From Candidatus Hydrogenedentes bacterium CG07_land_8_20_14_0_80_42_17 (lineage in GTDB: Bacteria; UBA8481), in the NCBI GenBank assembly GCA_002780065.1, contig PEWQ01000189.1, positions 1-9,099 on the forward strand: a stretch of 9,099 bases of DNA, in the 5' to 3' direction. Each line of letters begins with the position of its first letter. The first letter of the stretch is position 1. Shown piece after piece: positions 1 through 6,350 of this stretch. Made by a program: the position numbers and the translations under genes. Under the pieces are notes generated by a model. That model did no database searches. It was not told where the DNA came from and saw only the letters and a list, made by a program, of their open reading frames with translations.

Positions 1-120
1 AAATTGCAAATTGGAAAGTGCAAATTGAAAATTTTATTTTTCCAATTTTCATTTTTCAATAAATTGCAAATTGGAAAGTGCAAATTGAAAATTTTATTTT
101 TCCAATTTTCATTTTTCAAT
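1..120. repeat. Exact 60-bp AT-rich tandem repeat, two units
   Basis: Bases 1-60 and 61-120 are identical at every position, so this is a perfect head-to-tail duplication of a 60-bp AT-rich unit. The array is cut by the window edge and may continue to the left. Each unit contains a 10-bp perfect inverted repeat, AAATTGGAAA at unit positions 8-17 against TTTCCAATTT at 39-48, enclosing a smaller AAATT/AATTT dyad. It also has three AAATTG words, at unit positions 1, 8 and 22. No reading frame of interest crosses it. Unit identity suggests recent duplication or ongoing homogenisation. An assembly artefact at a contig end is the main alternative explanation. Confidence 0.93.
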
Positions 121-130
121 TATTTCATAC

Positions 131-175
131 GTTCTTCGTCGCGATGACTCTGCGAGTCCGCTCCTCGCAATGACA
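131..175 (-). repeat. GTCATTGCGAG-type intergenic palindromic repeat
   Basis: On the minus strand this stretch begins TGTCATTGCGAGGAGCGG and ends in CGCGACGAAGAAC. It resembles a short dispersed intergenic repeat seen in many unrelated bacteria, whose core I remember as GTCATTGCGAGGAGC...GCGACG. It contains a GACTC/GAGTC stem (146-150 and 154-158) with a 3-nt loop. Two near-identical direct words, TCGCGATGAC (139-148) and TCGCAATGAC (165-174), lie to either side of it. The family assignment is from memory. The dyad and the direct words are read directly from the sequence. Confidence 0.6.
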
Positions 176-225
176 CAAGTAAACACTTTTTGGACAGCCC
201 CGGCTACCGTTCGAATGCGTCGCTT

Positions 226-281
226 GCACGTGCGGGGGCGTCCATTGACGCGTAGCGCCCATTGACGCGTAGCGCACGTGC
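226..281 (+). repeat. GC-rich palindromic element, copy 1 (expanded)
   Basis: The element starts and ends with the self-complementary octamer GCACGTGC (226-233 and 274-281). It is markedly GC-rich against an AT-rich surround. Its plus strand matches the reverse complement of 6242-6280 at 37 of 39 positions once an extra 17-bp unit is removed. The CCTCC following the right-hand octamer is shared as well. The inner GCGTC/GACGC words can form the apical stem of a hairpin. It is most likely a REP/MITE-like dispersed palindrome. A protein-binding site is possible, and nothing here shows which. Confidence 0.85.
242..275 (+). repeat. 17-bp tandem duplication inside copy 1
   Basis: The unit CCATTGACGCGTAGCGC occurs at 242-258 and again, perfectly, at 259-275. 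The second copy of this element (6242-6280, opposite strand) has one unit only. The duplication is therefore specific to this copy and probably arose by replication slippage or hairpin-associated repair. Confidence 0.92.
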
Positions 282-348
282 CTCCTGCTCTTCTTATAAT
301 CATCGGAGTAATTGTTATTCTAATAGCAATGGTCAAAATTTAACTTAA

Positions 349-1689
349 TCACGCATCGCACTTCAAAGGTGTTGAATCAATTCCATAACTGTTCCAGCTC
401 TCTGCAAATTCAGCCGGGTCGGATATTTCATCAAGCAGACGCTGAGCAAGCTCGGCTGAAGTTATTTTACTCTCCGCTCTTTCTCTCAGCTTTTCCAAAC
501 TGCCATCGCAAACACATGATTTCTTTGCAATATTCAAAAGGTCGTCAGCCCAATCTGCAATGCTTCTTCCTCCTGCTTTGCCTTTCAATCCAAATTGAAT
601 CGCCGCTTCTCTCATTCTAAAAAAATCTTCGCGAGATATTTTCCCTAGAAGCTCAAATATTTCATCCAAGTTTCCGTAGATAAGCGAACTCCAAAAACAT
701 GGCACAGTGGGCAATAGAGCCGGCTGGAGCGAATCCGCTGATCTTATTTCAATAAAGCGTTTGAGCCTCACCTCTGGAAATGCCTGAGTCATCGCAAGCT
801 CGACATCATAAAAAGTAATTTTCTTCTTTTGCATTAGGCTTCTCAAAGATACTCCGTCAGACTCATAATAATTTCCATTCTTCTCTATAAACATTAACGG
901 CATATCGAGAAGCCAATCAACATATTCCATGATGTCTGAATTCGCCTTCAGCATAAAATCTGGAATGTTGCATCGGGCGTTATCAGTTTGAGTCCATATA
1001 CTAGCTCGGTAATCCAAAACCGGCAGAGTCTTCCCTCCGCCAATACCTGACGAAGCGAAAAGCGCCTGAGCAATAGGCGTGACCAACGATGCAGCGCGGA
1101 GTTTTTTCATCGCGTCATTCGCGTTCTTATAATCGAGCGCAACCTGACAGCCTGCCGTCATCTTCATCATTTCAAGAGCAAGCGCTCCTTTTTTTTTCAA
1201 ATACGGCGCCATGAATGAATAACGTTTTTTCGGAACAAAAGAGATTTCGTCTAACTTTGAAAACGGATGAAATCCAATTCCAAGAAAAACTATTCCATGA
1301 AATTCTGCGGCGCGGTCGAGTTCGTTTACAGCTTTTCTTGCAGACTTCATAAGTTCTTTTACAGTGCGAGCCGGCGCCGACGAATATTCAGTCTGCCCGC
1401 CTGGTTCCAGAGTAATCGACTCTCCATCACGTTCGAGATAGACAATTCTTCCGTTCTCCAATCCCCTCTTCCATCCGCTCTGTTCTGCCATTGTATCGAG
1501 AACCTTTTCAACTCCGTTATCAAATGGAATCGCTCTGCATGTATCGCGATAAACTCCTAATCTCTCATACTCGATTCCAAAAAGCCGTTCTTCATTGGGT
1601 TTGGAAAATCTTTCAATATACTCGGCAATATCCGAAGGGGAATTAACAATCTCATTCAGTTCTTCACCCCCAGCTATTTTTGTCGTCAT
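349..1689 (-). CDS. gshA: Glutamate-cysteine ligase, plant/proteobacterial type
   Basis: This enzyme probably catalyses the ATP-dependent joining of L-glutamate to L-cysteine to form gamma-glutamylcysteine in the cytoplasm, the first step of glutathione synthesis. The 446-residue protein has the full GCS2-family motif series. These are GIEYE (38-42), LEPGGQTEYSSAP (94-106, normally LEPGGQ.ELS.AP), FLGIGFHP (135-142), PKKRYSFM (153-160), GCQVALD (180-186), R..IWTQTDNAR (228-239) and FPEVRLKRFIEIRSAD (304-319). The length suits the plant-type class, and it lacks the layout of E. coli GshA. The start is supported by a GAGGTG Shine-Dalgarno five bases upstream and by the 4-bp ATGA overlap with the preceding ABC gene. 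No gshB lies in the window. EgtA or another gamma-glutamyl ligase is a possible alternative, but overall motif similarity favours glutamate-cysteine ligase. Confidence 0.88.
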   Translation of the reverse strand: MTTKIAGGEELNEIVNSPSDIAEYIERFSKPNEERLFGIEYERLGVYRDTCRAIPFDNGVEKVLDTMAEQSGWKRGLENGRIVYLERDGESITLEPGGQTEYSSAPARTVKELMKSARKAVNELDRAAEFHGIVFLGIGFHPFSKLDEISFVPKKRYSFMAPYLKKKGALALEMMKMTAGCQVALDYKNANDAMKKLRAASLVTPIAQALFASSGIGGGKTLPVLDYRASIWTQTDNARCNIPDFMLKANSDIMEYVDWLLDMPLMFIEKNGNYYESDGVSLRSLMQKKKITFYDVELAMTQAFPEVRLKRFIEIRSADSLQPALLPTVPCFWSSLIYGNLDEIFELLGKISREDFFRMREAAIQFGLKGKAGGRSIADWADDLLNIAKKSCVCDGSLEKLRERAESKITSAELAQRLLDEISDPAEFAESWNSYGIDSTPLKCDA

Positions 1690-3509
1690 GGTTCCACCTC
1701 AAATTCAAGCGCAGATTTTTCGTCTTCCAAAATTTCATTCTCTAAAACTTCATTCTGCTCGCTCTTCGTTTTTAAACTGCCTGTCATCTTTATGAGATTA
1801 TACAATCGAGCATACAAGCCGTCTCTCGCAATTAATTCTGCATGAGTTCCTTCTTCAACAATCTTGCCGTTGTCGAGTACTCCGATCCGATCTGCGCCTT
1901 CCAGCGTAGATATTCTATGAGCAATAATTATTGCCGAACGATTTGACAAGGCTTTATTCATTGCTCTGCGCACTTTTGCATCGGAGATAGGATCGAGAGC
2001 TGAAGTTGCTTCATCAAGAATAACCATTCCAGGATTGCGAGCAAGAAGCCGCACAATTGAAATTAATTGTTTCTCCCCTTCTGATAATCTTCTTCCCCAT
2101 TCCCCTACTGCGGTAGAGTCTTCCAGCTTCCTAGCCGTATCCAAAAGTCCAACAGCAGAGAGCAGTTTTGTAAGCTCTTCATCAGAAAGTTCCAGCCCCA
2201 TCGCCACATTTTCTTTCAGAGAAGTATCAAAAAGAAAAACCTCTTGAGGAAGAAGCAAAAAGGCAGAGCGTCTCGATGCGAATGAGAAAGAATCCAGTTC
2301 CACTCCGTTCCAGCAAATTGAGCCCGACGACTGTCTGTAAAAACCGGCAAGGATTCTAGCGAGAGTTGATTTTCCTCCGCCACTCATTCCAATAAGCGCA
2401 AGATGAGTTCCTTTCGGTAGATTCAAATCAACTCCTCTCAATACTTTTTGGCCGGTTTTATATTCGAATTCGAGTCTGAAAATTTCAAGTCTTCCTTCTT
2501 TTTCGTTCAGGCTCTTCCTATTTAGTGTTGCGTCTTCCTCCGACGAAATGCCGAGAAAATTATCGACGCGTTCGAGCGCCACAAAAGCCTGCTGAAATGT
2601 TGCGAACCGAGTTGATAAACCTCTAAGCGGAACGAAGAACTGCTGAATGTACTGCGCCATAGCAATGATAGTTCCGGCTGTGACTATCTCTCCATCCGAA
2701 ACAGCGCTTCCCAGAATCACAAATGCAACTGCTAAACCGCCAAAGAAATCGATACCGGAATAAAATGCAGATTCGAATTTATTCATCTCAAGCGAAGTCG
2801 TTTCGTATTCACCATTAATAGTTTCAAACCTTGCGTTGAAATAAGGCCGAGCCGCAAGAATTTCTATAGCTTCATGACCTGAAAAACTTTCCTGCGCAAA
2901 TCCGTTCATCATCGCAGTAAGTCTTCTCATCTCTCGAGTTAAAATCCTCATTCGCCTTCCAATTTCTAAAGTAGAAAAAAACATAACAGGTATTACGCAC
3001 AACCCCCAAATCCCTAATTTTGGCGAAAGCATAATCATAGCTGCTCCAATAGCTACGGCTGTAAAAACATCCCAAATCAGCATAACTCCGCCGGACGCGA
3101 AAGCCTGATCTATGCTCTCTAAATCAGTAGTCAAACGCGAAACAATTCTACCTCTGGATTCATGCCTAAAAAATTCCAACGGCAAGCTCATCATATGTTC
3201 GAAAAGTTCGTTCCTCAGCGACTTCACAACCCGCAGTCCGATATCTCTTAACAAAAATTGAAATACAGCCTGTATCATCATATTGAGAAGAACTATTCCT
3301 GAAAAAAGCAAAATCATTTTCATTAAGTCTGCGATATTTCCCGACATAATATGTGAATCAACAATATCCCGAAGCATTCGCGGTAATAAAAGAGGAAGTG
3401 AAACCGAGAGCGGCAACAGCAAAATGCAGAGAATATAATTTTTCTTTTCCTTTGCAGCGTGAGGAATTATTCGTCTTATTGAAGAGCGCGATAGAAATTT
3501 ATTCATCAT
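1686..3509 (-). CDS. ABC exporter half-subunit, catalytic-Glu partner (MdlB/BmrD-like)
   Basis: This is a fused membrane and ATPase subunit of a type IV ABC exporter, expected in the inner membrane. Residues 1-300 hold about six hydrophobic segments, the clearest near 24-45, 63-88, 140-180 and 252-295. The ATPase domain follows. It has A-loop Tyr350, Walker A GMSGGGKST (374-382), Q-loop Gln422, signature LSEGE (475-479), Walker B VILDE with Glu500, and H-loop His531. LSEGE departs from LSGGQ, while the catalytic Glu is intact. The partner encoded just upstream has the opposite pattern, which points to a heterodimer. The C terminus from about residue 580 is an acidic, Glu-rich tail. It starts ATGATG within the stop of the upstream gene (ATGA overlap) and ends in an ATGA overlap with the ligase gene. 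The substrate cannot be read from the sequence. Confidence 0.9.
   Translation of the reverse strand: MMNKFLSRSSIRRIIPHAAKEKKNYILCILLLPLSVSLPLLLPRMLRDIVDSHIMSGNIADLMKMILLFSGIVLLNMMIQAVFQFLLRDIGLRVVKSLRNELFEHMMSLPLEFFRHESRGRIVSRLTTDLESIDQAFASGGVMLIWDVFTAVAIGAAMIMLSPKLGIWGLCVIPVMFFSTLEIGRRMRILTREMRRLTAMMNGFAQESFSGHEAIEILAARPYFNARFETINGEYETTSLEMNKFESAFYSGIDFFGGLAVAFVILGSAVSDGEIVTAGTIIAMAQYIQQFFVPLRGLSTRFATFQQAFVALERVDNFLGISSEEDATLNRKSLNEKEGRLEIFRLEFEYKTGQKVLRGVDLNLPKGTHLALIGMSGGGKSTLARILAGFYRQSSGSICWNGVELDSFSFASRRSAFLLLPQEVFLFDTSLKENVAMGLELSDEELTKLLSAVGLLDTARKLEDSTAVGEWGRRLSEGEKQLISIVRLLARNPGMVILDEATSALDPISDAKVRRAMNKALSNRSAIIIAHRISTLEGADRIGVLDNGKIVEEGTHAELIARDGLYARLYNLIKMTGSLKTKSEQNEVLENEILEDEKSALEFEVEP
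1695..1700 (-). promoter_or_regulatory. Shine-Dalgarno site for the glutamate-cysteine ligase gene
   Basis: GAGGTG on the minus strand lies five bases before the ATG at 1689. It is complementary to the 16S rRNA 3' end. It sits inside the last codons of the upstream ABC gene, so the ligase has its own ribosome site as well as an ATGA overlap. It is the clearest such site among the starts visible here. Confidence 0.7.
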
Positions 3510-5278
3510 TCAATGCCGCTTCTGTATCGAATATGCAGTTTCTCGGCTTCTAAAGACTCTCTAAGCCATTTTGAAGCCGATAAAACGGATTCCAAATTTC
3601 CGTCAGCTACGATTCTTCCTTTATCAACAACAACTATTCTGTCCATTCGTTCCAAAAGAAGCATGCGGTGAGTAATAAAAATTGTAGTTTGTTTTTTTCT
3701 TCTGAGATAAATTCCGTCAAGAATCTTTAATTCCGAATCGATGTCAACTGCTGAGATTACGTCATCGAGAATCAATATTTTAGGTTCCGACAAAAATGCT
3801 CTAGCAAGAGCTAATCGCTGTCTCTGACCGCCGGAAAGCAATAATCCTCTTTCGCCTATACGCGTCTTCAATCCTTCAGGCGTCGTCCGAATTTCATCTA
3901 TAAGAGCGGCTTCATGCAGAGCACTATAGAGTTTTTCTTCGTCGTATTTCTCGCAAGCCAGACTTAGATTTTCCTCAATCGACATTGAAAACAAAACCGG
4001 GTTTTGCGAAACGAGATGAACATATTTTTTCTTTTCGGAAACCGGCATATTTAAAATTTCAGTTCCATAAAGCTTCAGGCTTCCTGAAGAAGGCGTTCTC
4101 AAACCTGAAATCAATCTTGCCAGCGTAGTTTTGCCCGACGCGGTCGATCCCACGACCGCAATCCATTCGCCTTCGGTAATACTGAGTGAAATATCTTTCA
4201 GCGTATTTTCTGAGCGTGTCGGATATCGAAATGAAATATCTTTCAACTGAATTGCAAATTTATTATCAGCAGATGATTCTGAATCACCTAAACAAATTTC
4301 ATCTTGCGGTGCCTCATAATTTCTTCCGCAAAACGGCTGAAGTCTGATTGCCGCGGCTTTTCCGCGCTGAATTACATTTACAATCCAACCCAATGCAACC
4401 GTAGGCCAAACAAGTTTTGCAAACAGGAAAATAAATGTTGTTAAATCTGCTACACTAATTTTCTGCGGATAAATTCTATATGTGATACCCGCCGCAATTA
4501 AAATTGCAATTATTCCAATCCAGATGATTCCGCTCATCATGCCGATAAATCCTGATTCAGGGCGAGCTCTGTTCCGTTCAGACTCGTAATATCCAAAATT
4601 CAATTCCTTGAACCGACCGGTCTGCCATTTTTCCGAAATATGTGATTTCAAAACTTCTATGCCGGCGACGCTCTCCTCAACAATTGAAGAGAGGGTTCCC
4701 AATGCTTTTTGAGCAAGCACTGACCTATCATGCATCTTTGCCGTAAAAAATCGCGCGAGCATAAAAACCGGAATAAACGGAAGAAGCGCTGATACAGCCA
4801 ATTGGGGCGAAATCATCAGCATAACCGTAATCGTCATTGCATAAGCGATTATGTTGTTTGTCACTTGAAGGAAGCCTGAACCTAATACCATTCTTATATC
4901 TGAAACGTCGTTGATCAATCTCGAAACTAAATCGCCTGTGCGGTATGTATCCATTTCATCTTGACTAAGTTTTAGAATATTCCGATAAATTTTTCCTCTC
5001 ATCATACGCTCTATTTTTCGGCCGGAAAAAAAAGTTACGATTCTGCTTCCCCATCTTAAAAGAAAAATCAAAAGAGAAATCAGCATCAATTCGAAAGCCA
5101 TTCTAATTTCAACTCGGCCGCATGCCGCATCCTCTACGGCAATAGAGGTCATTCTTACCCAAATTATCTCCACTGCATTGACGATAGCTATCAAGAGAAA
5201 AGAGACTAAGTATGATTTCCATGACGGCTTAACAAGATCAAAAAAGAACTTATCTGATTGCCGTAATTGATTGTTCAC
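3506..5278 (-). CDS. ABC exporter half-subunit, degenerate-site partner (MdlA/BmrC-like)
   Basis: This is a 590-residue ABC exporter subunit, close to the length of MdlA-type proteins. The membrane domain (about 20-305) has clear hydrophobic segments near 22-42, 62-84, 137-178 and 246-298. The ATPase domain has A-loop Tyr352, Walker A GSTASGKTT (377-385), Q-loop Gln425, a perfect LSGGQ (481-485), Walker B ILILDD (501-506) and H-loop His537. Asp506 replaces the catalytic Glu, as in the degenerate half of heterodimeric exporters such as TM287/288. It should pair with the 607-residue subunit encoded next. The start is GTG, 10 nt after the dapF stop, with no strong Shine-Dalgarno, so expression may rely on coupling. 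No later start would keep the first membrane segment. The substrate is unknown, with drugs, lipids or peptides among the family possibilities. Confidence 0.9.
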   Translation of the reverse strand: MNNQLRQSDKFFFDLVKPSWKSYLVSFLLIAIVNAVEIIWVRMTSIAVEDAACGRVEIRMAFELMLISLLIFLLRWGSRIVTFFSGRKIERMMRGKIYRNILKLSQDEMDTYRTGDLVSRLINDVSDIRMVLGSGFLQVTNNIIAYAMTITVMLMISPQLAVSALLPFIPVFMLARFFTAKMHDRSVLAQKALGTLSSIVEESVAGIEVLKSHISEKWQTGRFKELNFGYYESERNRARPESGFIGMMSGIIWIGIIAILIAAGITYRIYPQKISVADLTTFIFLFAKLVWPTVALGWIVNVIQRGKAAAIRLQPFCGRNYEAPQDEICLGDSESSADNKFAIQLKDISFRYPTRSENTLKDISLSITEGEWIAVVGSTASGKTTLARLISGLRTPSSGSLKLYGTEILNMPVSEKKKYVHLVSQNPVLFSMSIEENLSLACEKYDEEKLYSALHEAALIDEIRTTPEGLKTRIGERGLLLSGGQRQRLALARAFLSEPKILILDDVISAVDIDSELKILDGIYLRRKKQTTIFITHRMLLLERMDRIVVVDKGRIVADGNLESVLSASKWLRESLEAEKLHIRYRSGIE

Positions 5279-5288
5279 TTCAAATTCT

Positions 5289-6161
5289 TTACTGTCTAAG
5301 ATTTTTCAAAAGTTGCTGCAGATCGAATTCTCCCTCAAATACATGAGTAGCCGGTCCCGTCATCAAAACTCGATTCTCTTCAGTAAGCTCGACGCGAAGT
5401 ATTCCGCCGCGAAGCTCGATCTCCACACTGCGCCCGCATAATCTGTTAAGATTCGCCGCAACAAGAACAGCGCATGCTCCACTTCCGCATGCCATTGTCT
5501 CCCCCGAGCCGCGCTCCCATGTTCTCTGTCGCAGTCTATCTTTGGAAATGACTTCCACAAATTCTATGTTTGCCCTTTCCGGAAATACCTGATGATTTTC
5601 AAGACCAGGCCCGACAGTCTCCATATCTAAGCTGTCTATTCCATTCATGAATATCACCGCATGCGGATTTCCCATCGATACGCAAGTCACTCGCCATGTC
5701 TTTTCATTTACGGTTATCGGATTATCAATGATCGGTTCATTTTCGCCTTTTGGAGATTTCAAGAGCGTCGGAATTTCATTAGGGCGCAATCTTGGATTGC
5801 CCATGTCGACTCGGACTTTTATAGCTTTGCCTTTCGACTCCTCAGCAATCTCGACTCCGACAATTCCGCTTTTCGTTTCGATGCTGGATTTCTTTCCTAT
5901 TCTTCCATTGTCAAAGAGATATTTTGCAATGCATCTGACTCCATTCCCGCACATTGCGCCTTCAGAACCGTCCGCATTATACATTATCATCCTGCCGCCT
6001 GCTTTCTCAGACGGCGCAATAAGAATGATTCCATCGCCGCCTATTCCAAAATGTCGGTCTGAAACAATTTTTGCCAGAAGCGAAGGCTCTTCAACTTTTT
6101 CGGTCGCGAGATCGATATAAATATAATCGTTGCCCGCTCCATGCATTTTATGAAATTTCAT
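5289..6161 (-). CDS. dapF: Diaminopimelate epimerase
   Basis: The enzyme interconverts LL- and meso-diaminopimelate in the cytoplasm, supplying lysine and peptidoglycan precursors without a cofactor. The N terminus MKFHKMHGAGNDYIYID is the classic DapF opening, which fixes the start. Both active-site cysteines are present: Cys71 in AMCGNG (69-74) and Cys225 in ACGSGAC (224-230). FGIGGDG (38-44), VSMGNPHAV (161-169), ERANIEFV (195-202) and TWERGSGET (214-222) complete the family pattern. At 290 residues it is slightly longer than the roughly 275 of E. coli DapF. It is the first gene of the cluster and is followed after 10 nt by an ABC exporter gene. No Shine-Dalgarno precedes the ATG. Confidence 0.97.
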   Translation of the reverse strand: MKFHKMHGAGNDYIYIDLATEKVEEPSLLAKIVSDRHFGIGGDGIILIAPSEKAGGRMIMYNADGSEGAMCGNGVRCIAKYLFDNGRIGKKSSIETKSGIVGVEIAEESKGKAIKVRVDMGNPRLRPNEIPTLLKSPKGENEPIIDNPITVNEKTWRVTCVSMGNPHAVIFMNGIDSLDMETVGPGLENHQVFPERANIEFVEVISKDRLRQRTWERGSGETMACGSGACAVLVAANLNRLCGRSVEIELRGGILRVELTEENRVLMTGPATHVFEGEFDLQQLLKNLRQ

Positions 6162-6170
6162 AGAGTAAAG

Positions 6171-6198
6171 TTTATCAGATTTTTTAGACTCTATTCAA
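6171..6198 (-). promoter_or_regulatory. Weak candidate promoter for dapF
   Basis: Minus-strand TTGAAT (6193-6198) and GATAAA (6171-6176) are 16 bp apart and resemble a sigma-70 -35/-10 pair. The -10-like box ends nine bases before the dapF ATG. A transcript from here would therefore have little or no leader, which would fit the lack of a Shine-Dalgarno. The sequence is AT-rich, so chance matches are likely. Another -10-like word, TAATAA (6199-6204), has no good -35. Confidence 0.25.
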
Positions 6199-6241
6199 TT
6201 ATTAGTACTGCTCAAAATTTACCGGCACATTTCATCTGGAG

Positions 6242-6280
6242 GCACGTGCGCTACGCGTCACTGGACGCCCTCGCACGTGC
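6242..6280 (-). repeat. GC-rich palindromic element, copy 2 (unexpanded)
   Basis: This 39-bp element is bounded by GCACGTGC octamers and folds as an interrupted hairpin. A 9-bp outer stem (6242-6250 with 6272-6280) is followed by an asymmetric internal loop (CTAC against CCT). A 5-bp stem GCGTC/GACGC (6255-6259 with 6264-6268) and an ACTG loop complete it. Its reverse complement matches 226-281 at 37 of 39 positions, apart from the extra 17 bp there. It lies 80 bp upstream of the dapF start and 70 bp beyond the ispG stop. No T-run follows, so it is not a standard terminator. Confidence 0.85.
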
Positions 6281-6350
6281 TGGTTAAGCATGCATCGCTT
6301 GCCCACGAGAAGGCGCCTGTGTCTTTACGAAAATCAAAACTCGCTCCACT

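Larger units (their letters stand above)
1..348. other. Gene-free, repeat-dense intergenic region
   Basis: No convincing gene is present. A 75-codon minus-strand frame (109-336) is made almost wholly of repeat sequence and has Arg/Thr-rich low-complexity content. The region lies downstream of the last gene of the cluster. From right to left it holds about 65 bp of plain AT-rich sequence, a GC-rich GCACGTGC-bounded palindrome (226-281), a GTCATTGCGAG-type palindrome (131-175) and the 60-bp tandem repeat (1-120). I see no GC hairpin followed by a T-run on the minus strand after the gene at 349, so no intrinsic terminator can be called. Any transcript end may depend on Rho or on the palindromes. 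Confidence 0.8.

Noticed and set aside
1-120. CRISPR array
   Set aside because: The units are directly adjacent with no unique spacers, and each is 60 bp long. This is a tandem repeat, not a repeat-spacer array.
109-336. 75-codon minus-strand open frame
   Set aside because: It is built mostly from the two palindromic repeats, has no recognisable domain, and ends inside the 60-bp repeat. It is open by chance in GC-rich repeat sequence.
1686-5278. CydDC thiol exporter
   Set aside because: The neighbouring ligase makes this tempting, but no cyd genes are nearby and the ATP-site pattern fits the broad heterodimeric MdlAB/BmrCD group. No sequence trait specific to CydDC was recognised.
5647-6120. 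157-codon plus-strand open frame opposite dapF
   Set aside because: It lies antisense to well-conserved DapF motifs and has no protein-like features of its own. It is a shadow of the real gene.
6242-6280. Rho-independent terminator for ispG
   Set aside because: The hairpin is strong, but no T-run follows on the minus strand, and the inner stem is interrupted by an asymmetric loop.
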